From Mytilus californianus (taxonomy: Eukaryota; Mollusca; Bivalvia; Mytilida; Mytilidae), in contig NW_026262668.1 of NCBI RefSeq assembly GCF_021869535.1, positions 15,670,348 to 15,734,347 of the forward strand: a stretch of DNA of 64,000 bases, written 5' to 3'. Within the stretch, counting starts at the first letter, position 1, and each line of letters starts with the position of its first letter. Positions 33,821 through 45,483 of the stretch are shown piece after piece. The translations under genes were made by a program, and so were the position numbers. The notes beneath the pieces were generated by a model that saw only the letters and a list, made by a program, of their open reading frames with translations, was not told the origin of the DNA and searched no databases.

Positions 33821-35665
33821 TTAAAGAATGCATTTAGCTAAGTGTAGACAAACGTCTGCCATTTTAACAAAATATTCATTGATGCCAACGAAAAACTTTA
33901 ATCGCACTGTAAGTTCTAGTTCTTGAAAAACTTTTATTTTGCCTCCGTGATTTCCTAAATGATGGAGGCAAAGAAAACGAAGAAGATGAAAATAAACAAC
34001 TGCTGGTAAAAAAAGTTCTCCGTGTCGGTTTAATGATTCAAGGGGTTTCAGTTCTTCTGGTAATAAAATGAATGGTTCGAAAAAAAAAACTTCTGCGAAA
34101 AGATAATGCTTGCAAGCCAGCGTAAATCCAACTGTTTGTATTCTTCTTTGGAACACAGTTTGTTCTTCTATTGAACTGTTGCCATGTAATCTAATCTTAC
34201 CTGGCGCTAGCTTGCATAAGCAGTGGTTTACTATATACATGCCTTGTTTGAATTGTTTTCTTTTATAAAAAAAATGAGGCAATTAATATCCAACCAGAAG
34301 CCGCGTCTGTATACAAATTTGATTTAAGATATTTCAATAAGTTATTGTCTTGTCTGTAAAATGATTTGTTTCTTCCGGACATATTTGGTAGAAAATGTTG
34401 TTGCACATATCTTTGGCAAAGTAAGGAAGTGAAGTAAAGGAAAATTTCTTTAGAAGAAAAATATGCACAAGCAAACATAGCACGCTGTAATCGTATCGGT
34501 AAGACTTGGATTGAACCATTCGATAAATGCCCTAAATAAACAAGACATTGCACGAAAGAAACTGTTAAATAGGGTAGAATTATAGTACGTTGTACGGATC
34601 TGAACGTTTGTAAGGTGTCCGTGTGGAAACCACAAGTCCAACCTAGATTATAAGTGCGAAGTAATGTTGTCAATAAACATTTATGCTGTGAATCTTTAAA
34701 CCTATAAAAAACAGGTTGTTATCAGGAATAAAATATTGAAGACAAGTCTTGTATTTAACACAGTAAATTAGTCGACGTAAGCAGGTTATGAAACAACTAA
34801 TTAAATTTTCGGGTCTCCGGTATAATGAACTAGTCTCTTCGTTCAACCAAAGCATTATGGTTTTAATGAAATACGAGCATAGTAAATCTCCGTGTTCTTC
34901 TTTTATTATATCTTTCAAAAGAATTTTAAGCACAGCATAGCATAATAATTGCGTGTGAGAAAATGAAAAAATAATAAGATGTTTTTCTGCTACTGAAAAT
35001 GATATACGCCATTCAAGATCCTCAGTTGTAGAATCCTTACTTCCAACTGGAACAAATAAAGTTCCATATTCTACAATGGAAGTAATTAAAGCATGATAAA
35101 GATTCGAAGATCCTGATCTATAGATCCATGGGTGAGCAGCAGAAAACCATTCTTGGCAGCAAAAAGAGTATGTCCCATCAAAGATAGCATCTGAATTAGA
35201 AATGCATGGACCGTGAATTATCATATCTCCCGGTAATTCCATTTGTAAAGAAAACTCCTTGAAAAGTTTACTTGATATGTAGTAATCACCCTCTATTAAT
35301 TCGCAGCAATCTTTTACTGGGAAGCTGGTAGGTGATCCGTGTAATAACTTGAGCTTTGTAAATCCGGGTTTTACGTCAAAGGTGTCCATTACGATAGGCA
35401 TTTTATTTTGAAAGTTATGAATCTCATACACATTCCCATATACTCGATAAAGTTGAATAACTGCCATCCGATCGTTATCACTACCTGCAAGGTCTAAGCC
35501 TTCTGACTTACTCCCACTACTTATATAGGTAAATTTATTGTCTTTGCTAACAAAATCCATTGCTACAAATATCTCTCTTCTTGTCCTTACCCCTTCCTTC
35601 AAACCAAAAATATTGCATAAATATTGATAGAATTTAGTTGATACTTCTCCATCTATGAGGTACAT
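33821..35665 (-). pseudogene. Mab-21/cGAS-like nucleotidyltransferase (cGLR), interrupted by two homopolymer frameshifts
   Basis: The first frame (35665 to ~34710) gives a nucleotidyltransferase core: GSKSEGLDLAGSDND (~51-65) has the GS motif and the paired acidic residues (D63, D65). Further on, DLEWRISFSVAEKHL is the typical Mab-21 segment, and CLQYFIPDNNLF closes the frame. The family sequence then continues in another frame (KDSQHKCLLTTLLRTYNLGW) after an A6 run at 34706-34711, and shifts again at an A8 run (34267-34274). The third frame ends with VVYFHLLRFLCLHHLGN and a stop at 33821. Added up, ~610 residues match full-length bivalve relatives. cGLRs sense nucleic acid and make cyclic dinucleotides for STING; Mab-21 relatives may be inactive. 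Both breaks are single-base slips in homopolymers, so they may be true decay or sequencing error. An acceptor (TTTGCAG) at 35682-35684 suggests a 5' non-coding exon upstream. Confidence 0.82.
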
Positions 35666-35684
35666 ATTATATTTTACAAATCTG

Positions 35685-37043
35685 CAAATAAAAAAGAAAA
35701 TAAAAATAATTTAAGCAACATGTTAAAACAGTATATTTATAACTTATATTTCCTAAAGCAATTAGTTGGCGACCATCTTAATGGTTACTCCGAGTTTTAA
35801 AAGGTTGTGAATAAATAACAGACATTAATCAAATGCTACCCAATAAAACTTTCTTAACTTTCATTTTGAGAAAATTGTGTAAATTAAGGCGACAGTAGTA
35901 TACCGATGTTCAAATCTCGTAAATGTCTAAAATGTAGAAGGAAGGATATTGATTGTATGCACTGTAAGAGGAATTTTGAGAATCCCAAAATTATAATTTA
36001 CAAAAGGCCTGGAGTAAGTACTTTCACTCTTATCCATAAGTTTCGTTTTGATTATTGGTAAAATAAATGTTTATGGTTTCGTGAAGCTAGTCTGTATGGA
36101 CACCTGGCCCAAGTTAAGAACCTGTAATTCAGTGGTTGCCATTGTATGCTGTCTGTCACATTTATATCCATCGCATTTGGACTGGTGGTTAGTTGTCTCA
36201 TTAGCAATCATGCCACATCTCCTTATTTTTATACTGTTACTTGAGAACCTTTTTTTTGGGTATTATGAATAGTAAAGGAAGGCAGTTCGTCTTCTTTCGT
36301 GAAGTTTCAAAGATTTAAACTTTTTAAGTGTTGTCGATATAATAAGTTAAGCTACTTAGTGGACTATCAATTAATATGTCTGGTCATTTCTTTAAAAAAT
36401 GTAAGATATATCTTGTAAAGTTTGGGTCTTGTTGCATTAATACAATTTGAAATGTAATTTGCGTTGACGATCTAACAACAATGTGAATTATCGTCTCGCA
36501 TTGCCTTGTCTTGCGTATGGTATCATAGCCAGTAAATTTGACAGTCGACACCCCAATAGACAACGGCAACTCTTCAACTACAGTACAGGTCTGCTATAGT
36601 AACGGCCCAAAATGAGCCTATCCTTAGGGTCAAGGTACAGGGTATTAGCTATGTCACAGATTAAGGTAAAATATTGCATACAACTTTGGCTCAATAAACA
36701 CCAAAACAGAAACAGAAAATCCAACAAAACCAATATATTTATCTCTTTTATTTTCTGAAATATTGCGAAATAAATTCTTTCAAAGTAGGCGAATATTGTA
36801 TAGAAAGCACATAAACCGGCGAAAAACGTTCATTATTTAAAAAAAAAAGACCAAATCTCCTATTCAAAATTCAAAGAATATTTTGTTAAACATAAATTTC
36901 CGGTGGATAGATATAAAATAATTATAGGGTCATTGGCTTCGTGTTTTTTGTGTATTAACCAACCTGTTACCTAGTTGGTAGTGAAAAACTAGAACACCAC
37001 TTTGAAAGATGTATACTGTAAAAAGGAAGTCGGTGGCTCTAAT
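35685..37043. other. Intergenic stretch upstream of the cGAS-like gene
   Basis: No gene. It contains a family A fragment at about 36096-36232 (plus orientation, GCAATCATGCCACATCTCC). The segment 35887-36010 also looks like a dispersed repeat (GCGACAGTAGTATACCG). Nothing else is recognised. Confidence 0.45.
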
Positions 37044-37112
37044 CCGAACACGTGCCAACCAATATTCTCCAAACACGTGCCAACCAATATTCTCCGAACA
37101 AGTAACAAACGA
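37044..37112. repeat. Short 25-bp repeat array with two CACGTG E-boxes
   Basis: About 2.5 copies of the same 25-bp unit as the main array at 37575-37911 (GAACACGTGCCAACCAATAT plus TCTCC). Confidence 0.85.
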
Positions 37113-37574
37113 TATACTTCTTTGGGTCGATATATCCTGTATTGACCTCATACATAGGCTATAATTGTTATATTATTAATTTCCGACCATATTTGTATGA
37201 AAATCGTCGTTTGATTTTGTTGGAAATTTATAGATATCCTATTGTCTCCTAAACAATAACAACAAATTAGTTGTTATTTCATTCATTTTTTATGTTTGTT
37301 TTTTAACATCTTATGTATTTGAAGATTTTTTTTCTTCAAATAATCGATCAAATATATTTTTTAATAAAACTTTTAACCGGAATATCATGAAATTCGTTAC
37401 ATGACGTCACAAAGTATATCGGTTTTTAGATATTCTAAAAATAACCGTGCAATATGCTTTTTGCTATGCAATATGCTTTTTGCTATCCGCCGTTTTCTGT
37501 CTACCTTCGAAAATATAGTTTAACATGTGACTATCCCTGAACGAATCAAATTAGTTAAAATATACGAATTAATA

Positions 37575-37911
37575 ATATTAACCAATATTATCCGAACACG
37601 TGCCAACCAATATTCTCCAAACACGTACCAACCAATATTCTTAGAACACGTGCCAACCAATATTCTCCGAATACGTAACAAACAATATTCTCCGAACACG
37701 TACCAACCAATGTTCTCCGAACACGTGCCAACAAATATTCTCCGAACACGTGCCAACCAATATTCTCTGAACACGTGCCAACCAATATTCTCCGAACACA
37801 TACCAACCAATATTCTCAGAACACGTGCCAAACAATATTCTCAGAACACGTGCCAACCAATATTCTCCGAAAAAGTGCTTACCAATTTTCTCATACCACG
37901 GACCAACCATT
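37575..37911. repeat. 25-bp minisatellite with CACGTG E-boxes and CCAAT motifs, about 13 copies
   Basis: The unit is GAACACGTGCCAACCAATAT followed by TCTCC; successive starts are 37594, 37619, 37644, 37669 and so on. Seven copies keep a perfect CACGTG, and most keep ACCAAT. Because 25 is not a multiple of three, the array is open in several frames on both strands with a 25-residue period. Those frames are accidental. It lies about 1.9-2.2 kb upstream of the start of the cGAS-like gene. Confidence 0.9.
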
Positions 37912-38883
37912 CAAGTCCCTTTCGACTTTCTTATACATCCTGATTACACATTGGCGACCGTTGCGGAGGGAAGGGGTCTTTCTCCTCGGTGGGAGAGAGA
38001 AGGTGAGTGTTTCTTTGTCTCGGGCTTCGAGCAGAAGGTTCTTAAAAGGGAGCAACGAATACTTTAAGCATTAATCCATACTAAACTTGTATACATTGAT
38101 TTTCCATTTCCTTTTTGATATTTTAGTTCATAAGTAGACGCAGTTGTACAACCTTTGCAAAGTATGTAATAATGATTATAATGCTTACTTACATTTTAAA
38201 TAGCAGAAAGGATATTAACACCACACTAACGTATCATTAACACCACACTAACTTATCAGAGACTTGTTAGTACACTATATCCTCTGCCTAAAACTGATGA
38301 ATTCCTTGTTTTAATTCTAAAATCATCAACTTGATATAGTTTGAATAGAATGTGCATTTTACATGGTAGGTTATGAAACAGGAAGGAAAAGTTGACGTCC
38401 GGGAAATAATTATACCTTTATTTGCGATTTTAATAATTTTTATTATGATTATGAGAATTTGAAGAAAAAAAACCCGGGAAGTTACAGAGATATACATTTT
38501 TGAATTTTGAATTTTCTTCTTCACAACATTTTTGTAGTTAATCCTTCAACCATTCGTTCAAATTGCATTTTTATATTTAACATGGGTTTAATTTATGCGT
38601 TTATACGTTGTTTTTATTAAAACTGTCAGTTGAACTTTTTTATCATGATTCGGAGATTTTTGTCATATAAGGAATAAAAAAGAAAAACAAAACAAAACAA
38701 GAAGTTACAAAGATATTAGTTTTTGAATTTTCGTTTTCACAACATTGCATATCCTTAATCCTTCAACCACTCGTTCGCATGGCATTTTTATATTAAAAAT
38801 ATATTTAGTTTATGCGTTTATACGTTGTTTGAATAACAACTGTCATTTGAACTTTATGATGGTTGGATATTAATATAAGTATA
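37912..38883. other. Intergenic stretch, no gene seen
   Basis: AT-rich. A loosely duplicated segment (GAAGTTACAGAGATATA.. near 38476 and GAAGTTACAAAGATATTA near 38701, each followed by TTTTCACAACATT) is the only pattern noted. Confidence 0.4.
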
Positions 38884-39019
38884 GATTATAACATGCCCTT
38901 TTCCATATTGGCCCTGGTATCATCCCGAGACTCCCATATCGGCCTCGAGGCTTTAGCCGAGGGACGATATGGGTCGAGGGATGATACCAGGGCCAATATG
39001 GAAAAGACATGTTATAATC
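38884..39019. repeat. Near-perfect long palindrome (P-family hairpin)
   Basis: The arms are about 63 bp, running from GATTATAACATG through CCATATTGGCCCTGGTATCA to the centre and back. The centre is CG-rich (CCTCGAGGCTTTAGCCGAGG). It shares this layout with palindromes at 50353-50476 and 50778-50936. Sequence to its right (to ~39400) includes ATGACGTCACGTCA near 39298 and may be part of the same insertion. Confidence 0.85.
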
Positions 39020-39584
39020 AATTTATCACATATTTAAGTTCTGCAGAAAAGAGAAAAAAGTTCAATTATAACAATTTAATGAAATATAACAGGTAAAATC
39101 TTAAAAATTTTATCACAAAAGTTTTATCCCATTTTCAAATTAAGTTTTTATCATAACTCCATAGAAATTTATTGTCACATTTCCACTTATTTTGGAATAT
39201 GGCAATACACAAACGCCAGAATTTGGCATAATTGGGGCTAAATCTATAACTGTTGGTTGTGCATTGTTACAAGTTGCCATTGTCGTTAAGGACGCAATGA
39301 CGTCACGTCATTTGGAATCAGGGCACAATAACCAATAACCTCTTTTTTGCCCCGGGCAATTTTGAGGTTATTACATATGCAAAACCCAACGTATTCGTAA
39401 CAAATATGTGATAATATAAACTTATTTACTGCTATAATAAGTAAAATTATCATCGTTGGGTTCTTTATTTGATATGCTGATTGTATTATTTTTGCATTAT
39501 TGGTATTGCAATTAAATTGTTCAACAAAGTGTCTTCACGTTATTAATCTATTCTTTGTTAAAAAAAAAGGTTTTGATGAAATAA

Positions 39585-40310
39585 CTCATCAAAGATACCA
39601 GGCTTATAATTTTGTACGCCAATCGCGCGTTTTATTTTCAAGAGACTTATCAGTGACGCCGTCGAATACAAAAAAATCAAGACCAAATCAAGTAAGAAGT
39701 TGAAGATCATTGAGTGCCAAAATTCCAAAAGGTTTTGCCAAAATACAGCTAAGGTTATCTGCTTAAAATTCAGATCTATCTTTACTCGCATGCTCGTTAT
39801 TATAAGATGATAACGAAATCAGAGATCTATATTTAAATAAGTTTGCAGCTAAGATAATCTATTCCTGGAATAAAAAATCCTTAGTTTTTCGAAAAAAGTT
39901 TTGTAAACATATAATTTATAAATATGACAATATCAATGATAATTCATGTCAACACAGACGTGCTGACTACTGGGCTGGTGATACCATCGAGAGGAAACCT
40001 CTACAAGCAGTGTCATCGGCCCAGTGGTTGTGTAAACACTCATCAGAGATATCAGGCTTATAGTTTTGTACGCCAGACGGGGGTCTCGTCTACAAAAGAC
40101 TCACCAGTGACGCTCGAATCAAAAAAATTTAAAAGGCCAAATAAAGTACGAAATTGAAGAGCATTGAGGACCACAAATTCCGACAGGTTTTGCCAAATAC
40201 AGATGAGGTAATCTATTCCTGGCGTAGAAAATCCTTAGTATTTCGAACATTCATTTCCAAGTTTTGTATACACTCAATTTATAAATATGCTAGTCCAACT
40301 TTTTTTCATC
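39585..40310 (-). mobile_element. Two tandem Penelope-like terminal-repeat fragments with decayed hammerhead motifs
   Basis: Two copies of a ~300-bp block (39585-39950 and 40040-40310) share TTTTGTACGCCA, TGACG..CGAAT and ATCTATTCCTGG...AAAATCCTTAGT. On the minus strand each contains a relic hammerhead ribozyme. At 40071-40113 the core reads CTGGTGA and GAGAC instead of CTGATGA and GAAAC. At ~39620-39662 it reads CTGATAA with a broken helix II. The first copy is also interrupted by a small repeat (39775-39845, CTCGCATGCTCGT) seen again at 42900-42960. Association with Penelope-like elements rests on the adjacent RT relic and on published occurrence of hammerheads in that class. Confidence 0.6.
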
Positions 40311-40429
40311 AAAAAGAGTGGCCAACGTAGATACAAATATCTTCTTTAAGTAAGGGATACATCATATTTTGTAATAAACTTCTCTGTTTCAAACAATTTA
40401 TTCTCTGAAACTGACATTATCAAAATGCT

Positions 40430-41420
40430 TTATATTTTTATATTGACAACATATTCGTTGGTTTTGGAGGATGTGGTTTTCAACAAACAATTGGCATTCC
40501 TATGGTAACCAACTGTGTTCCTCTTCTGCCGACTTGATTCTTTTTCATATGAGGCAAACTTCATACAGGAGCTTCTCATGAAGAATGAGAAGAAGTAGAA
40601 TAATCCTTCATCTTCATGTCCCGCTATAATGATTAAATAATTCAAAGTTTGCAAACAATGTTTAACGCATCTATCCCATTGAACTTGAAATAAAGTATAC
40701 CACAAATGCATTTGATATAAAAATAAGAAGATGTGGTATGATTGCCAATGAGACAACTCTCCACAAGAGACCAAATGACATAGCAATTAACAACTATAGG
40801 TCACCGTACGGCCTTCAAAAATGAGCAAAACCCATACCGCATAGCCAGCTATGAAAGGCCCCGAAATGACAAATGTAAAACAATTCAAACGAGAAAACTA
40901 ACGGCCTGATTTATGAACAAAATACTGAACTAAAAACTAATATGAAATATAGCAACAAACGACAACCACTGAATTACAGGCTCCTGACTTGGGACAGGCC
41001 CATACAGAATGTATCGGGGTTAAACTAGTTTGAAGGCGCCAACCCTCCCCTTACCTGGGACAGTGGTGTAACAATACAACATAAGAAAAAACTATAAAAA
41101 TCAGTTGAAAAGGGCTTAACTCATCGGATCGATACAAAGCAGAAATACATCTAACAAAAACACAGACCGGACGTGGCAGGGTACTTATTCATCCCCACAA
41201 CAAAAAAGACACTAAGTACATATCTGAGAGTACTCGCAGTTACTGACAGTGCCTGATATCTTGACTTACATCTAGAAATTCACAATGAGTGTCGGTTGAG
41301 AACACAACTTTACGACAAAAGTGATGAATTCAGCTTCCCAATTGTGAATTTTCCATTCAAACGACGCCTGCATATTGAGTATAAATCTCCCAGTTGATAC
41401 GATATTCAAGAGTTTGTGCT
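40430..41420 (+). pseudogene. Dead Penelope-like reverse transcriptase fragment, split by a family A insertion
   Basis: Up to 40716 the plus strand encodes pieces typical of this RT type: GFQQTIGIPMVTNCVPLL (usually MGTNCAPL) and YEANFIQELLMKNEKK, then, after frameshifts and stops, a palm-like RY.ND where the catalytic box should have paired aspartates, and RIYPIELEIKYTTNAF. The sequence then breaks into a 0.54-kb family A element and resumes at about 41262 with YLDLHLEIHNE and LYDKSDEFSFPIVNFPF. At least three frameshifts or stops make it non-functional. Confidence 0.75.
40717..41258 (-). mobile_element. Dispersed repeat family A, full-length copy inside the RT pseudogene
   Basis: Begins AATAAGAAGATGTGGTATGA and ends CGCAGTTACTGACAG, the reverse of the copy at 5050-5765. 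TGATAT occurs just outside both ends and could be a target duplication, but the right flank leaves this uncertain. Confidence 0.8.
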
Positions 41421-41459
41421 TCCTATCATGATTGACATTGTTTTTTTTAAAGAAGTCTT

Positions 41460-43040
41460 TAAATACTAAATATTTTCTTTAAACTACACTGAAGCTGAAT
41501 AACGTATGATAATAATAACCTTTCACTGTACTGATTTGTATTGCATGCTGATTTATTAATGTACAATGTATGTACCATTTGTTGGTCCACTGATCAAGAT
41601 TAAAAAGGGGAGGGTTGAAATCTAAAACAATAATTTAAATCCACCACATATTCATGTTCAAATTCCTGAACCTCGTCAGTCTTTTGTTTAGTCGTATATC
41701 TGTGAAATCATATATGTTGATAGCAGACCTTTGATATTTTCTGTACGGGACTAATTAGAGCCAACTTCCGAAGCAAGGCCGTCGGCTCTCCGGACTTTCA
41801 CGGAGTCCTGCGTTGATTTTTGAGTTTATGAGCTTGGAATTTGAATAAGAGCTTGTCATATTGTAAAAATTGCTGAAGATAATATGTTGTCCTCTAGATA
41901 GCTTTTGCTTATTTTTGACGTTGAGTTGCTGTTTCACTGACGTTTGGCCACTCTTTTTATTTATATTCAGACGCCTATTTTCGTGGTTGAGCTGCTATCA
42001 AAGTTATTACCCTCACAAACCCATTTGAATGTGGAAATAATTTTGTTTACATACAATAAAACAATATCTGTTACACATTTGGAATAATATACATTACCTG
42101 TACATCCGTTTTATCTTTACAATCTCGTTAAATTTTGACAGGTTTTAATTTGTTTTTCTCCTTTGATTTTAATAGAAACATTCAAAGTAATACACATCTA
42201 GTTCAGTGAAAAATAATATACGTTTTTATCTAAACAACCATTCTTGGAGCATTTAATTAATTTACATCCTAACATAATGCAATTCTATAAATTCCCTGAA
42301 CTGTTCTATATTGTTCGCATGTTTTTTTCCAGTGACTTGTGTACCTGTTTACCAAATATCAATTTTTAATATATTCCGTCAAATGACGTATTTATATTTT
42401 GACCTTATATTAACAATTTCTATTAGAAAAACAACATTACTATTGCATTTAGTTGCAGGCTAAAGCTTAATACTTAAAGATCCTTTATAAAAATATTGAC
42501 CTTTAGTTATTTTAATTAACTTTTTAGCATTATTTTCTTTAGACCTGGACGAATGTGTACAATAATAACATTGCTGAATAGAATTGGTAGCCATCGACAT
42601 CCTCTTAGAAATGTTGTTAGGAATATGTCTACAGATTCTGAAATCTTTCCAAAACAGCTCTGTTATTTCACTGATTAGACAAGACAATTAGCTCCAAATA
42701 TGTTTCACGCTTAGAAAAATTAACTATTGTGAAAAAAAAATATGTAAATTTGACGAGTTTCAATAATTTACATCTGAGTTTCCCCTCTAACCCAAATATA
42801 GTTTAGTTCCTTAATTCGATCCTTCACATTTTGATAAATATGAAAGGATTTTTAAATAAAATAAATGCGACAATCTAATTAAAATACATATCTATATTAA
42901 CTCGCATGCTCGTACATATAGGTATATATGAATACGAAATCAGAGAACTATATTTCAATTAGATTGATAAAATGCGATTATTAATGGATGAATCATTTAA
43001 TTGTAACAGCTTCAAAATAGCATCTGAAAGATGCCAGTAT
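41460..43040. other. Intergenic stretch, no gene seen
   Basis: AT-rich. An inverted repeat at about 42868-42975 (ATGCGACAATCTAATT... and its complement) encloses the CTCGCATGCTCGT motif shared with 39790. No exon recognised. Confidence 0.45.
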
Positions 43041-43044
43041 AAGA

Positions 43045-43300
43045 TATGAGGGTCTGGAAGGGGTCCTTCATTTCTTTATTCTTTAATATTTTATACCATT
43101 TTCTCTATTCTTTATCTATTTTGTCCATTGTTCTCTTTAATCTATATTTTAACACCCCGTTATCTCTATTATTTATCTCTTAATTTTTCTCTATTCTTTA
43201 ATTTTTTTTTTATTATTTTCTCTATTCTATATGTTTAGCCTTTTTTCTGCACATTTTACCAATTAATATATTCTTTGTAATGAAAACCCCATCCAAAGCC
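43045..43300 (+). repeat. T-rich dispersed repeat with TTCTCTATTCTTTA motif (family G)
   Basis: Starts GAGGGTCTGGAAGGGG, then many TTCTCTATTCTTTA-like repeats, ending AAAACCCCATCCAAAGCC. A copy in the opposite orientation lies at 61793-62045. Confidence 0.65.
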
Positions 43301-44207
43301 TCAGATATGGACCGATGCTGGTCTTAACTACGATAGGGACTAGTTCTTGTTGCAGTGTACTACATATATGCAACGATCTATTTACTTAGTTACTGACAAT
43401 CTTGTGGTTTATACCTATAATATCAATTGTAAATAGAAAGGTTTCTTACGAGATAAAACATGATATTTCCATTTAAACTGAACTAAATCAAGGTCAAACT
43501 GATATGAAATACACGAATGTCTTTCAGGTGTAAAGATTATATATATATGGGATAGTAAATTTGTTAATAAAAAAAACTACACGGAATGAATATAGTGTAT
43601 CTACGTCACAGATTTCTCTGACTATTATCAGAATATTGTGTACTAGTATCTTGACATCTACGTTTCTGATTTCTGACTCTCTTCCTATTTGTTTTACATT
43701 TAAGAAAAATGCACCTGTCAATTTTTCATACAAAGCAATAAGTTTGAACGCCTTGCGTGGACCAAGAAATTTTTGAAACGGGAGTGACAAGGGAATTCCA
43801 CCTAAAAAGGTGAGGGATGAGCCTCACTTTCGTTGATTTTCACGTGAGTTTAAAGATTCGAAAGGACGAGGGATTCTTTCCCTCGTACATCTCTTGCAAA
43901 CATAAATCTGATGTTCTCCGTCAAAGTATGTCGTTGTTGACATCCAAAGCAGAAATATTGTTAGACAGTTAAAAGTGCAATTCTACAGAAAATACAAATA
44001 ATGATTAAAAGGGTAACATAAGAAAACCCCAAGGGTAATAGAGAAGAGTGATTTCACTTGATTTTTTTTATTACCTGTGTATCATTACTTGAAGTTTTTT
44101 ATAATTTTACATTTTAACATTTTTTGATAAAATCTACATGATATTCAATGCTACATATTGCTGTTGGAGACAGTCTTGTAACAGGTAACACATACATTGA
44201 ATTATAC
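43301..44207. other. Intergenic stretch, no gene seen
   Basis: AT-rich with no recognised exon. A small GC-richer patch at 43780-43900 has short inverted words (AGGTGAGGGATGAGCCTCAC) but no clear element. Confidence 0.4.
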
Positions 44208-44208
44208 A

Positions 44209-44774
44209 TTTTTATACGCCCGTTTACGGGACGTATTATGTTATACCGTTGTCCGTCCGTCGTCAACATGTCGGACAATAACTCAAAAACGCTTTAACCA
44301 ATTTGCATGAAACTTTGGTGAATTGTTTATATCTATTGACGTGAGATCCCTTTCGTTTTTTATAAATTTTAAATTTTACGTTTCCGAGTTATGGGGTTTT
44401 ATTCATTAAAAAAGGGGGATTTTCCAGTTTTCGGACAATAACTCAAAAACACTTTCACCAATTTGCAAGAAACTTTGGTGAATTGTTTATATCTATTGAC
44501 GTTAGCTCAATTTCGATTTTTATAAATTTTCGATTTTACGTTTTTCCGAGTTATGCGTTTTTTTCATAGAAAAGGGGTGATTTTCCAGTTTTCGGACAAT
44601 ATCTTTAAAGTGTTTTGAGCAGTTTTCATGAAACTTTGATGACTGGTTTATATCTATTAGAATAACCTCCCTTCAGTTTTTCATAAATTTCTGATATGAC
44701 ATTGAGAAGTTATTGAACTTTATTCTTTGAAAAAGCGACGGGCGTATCATGCGCTTATGGCGCAGCTGTTTATT
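44209..44774 (-). mobile_element. Family 2 tandem-core element, reverse orientation, 3 core copies, with terminal inverted repeats
   Basis: Reverse complement of the 8291-9559 type, with its tail (GTCCGTCCGTCGTCAACATG) on the left. Three cores with TGTTTATATCTATT follow. The right end is GCGCTTATGGCGCAGCTGTT. A perfect 10-bp inverted pair, ATACGCCCGT at 44214-44223 and ACGGGCGTAT at 44738-44747, sits just inside the two ends. Confidence 0.75.
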
Positions 44775-45483
44775 TTGTAATATTTTGCATCAGATGGCAT
44801 TCGATTGGTTTCTAAAGGGCAATATACGTACATTAACATACAATAACATTTTTATTTGGAATATGAATAAAAAAGACAATGTGGTGTATCAGTTAAGAAG
44901 ACAACATACATAACCAAAAGACTTATAGAAGACGAAAATGGCGATTTTGTACAATGCCCAGAACAATCTACAGAATTACATGCAGATAATGAAGGAAATC
45001 TAGTATTGCTTCAAACCATAAATATATTATAATCAATTTATGTATATCCAGAAAGTTATCGAACAACAAGTGAACAACCTTCATCAATTTATCAAGCGAA
45101 AGAGAAAGAAGAATAACTCGTTATCTTGTTAGCTTCAGAAATTGGTATCATTTTTGTAAAAAGCTGGATGCAAAACACCACTTTGATTAAATTCGTAAAT
45201 GTGAAATCAACAATAAATCTCAATATTTGTGATAAAACTAAGTAACAAATTTTACAATTAAGACTAACACCGACAATTTACCAAAATGTATCAATATTTT
45301 TTTAATCACCTTTGAGTATTGGGACTAATATGAAAAAAAAGATGTGTGATTATTTCATAATTCTACTTTTTTTGAAGCCACATTTTCATTCGTCATAATT
45401 AATTAACAAACACATTATTGTAAAAATAGAAATTTTTGAGTGCATTTACTATTGCGATTGTTGAACTATAGACGAGGGTCGTA
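44775..45483. other. Intergenic stretch, no gene seen
   Basis: AT-rich; no recognised exon or repeat. Confidence 0.4.

Noticed and set aside
34263-34673. Separate small gene on the minus strand
   Set aside because: It is the middle frame of the interrupted cGAS-like gene; no ATG and clear family continuity on both sides.
37520-37943. Overlapping open frames on both strands with 25-residue repeats
   Set aside because: These are translations of the 25-bp E-box minisatellite; open on both strands and in several frames, with no flanking coding sequence.
39955-40040. Plus-strand hammerhead-like sequence (CTGGTGA ... GGAAAC)
   Set aside because: The core has a substitution and neither helix II nor helix III pairs convincingly; only the minus-strand motif at 58134-58176 is complete.
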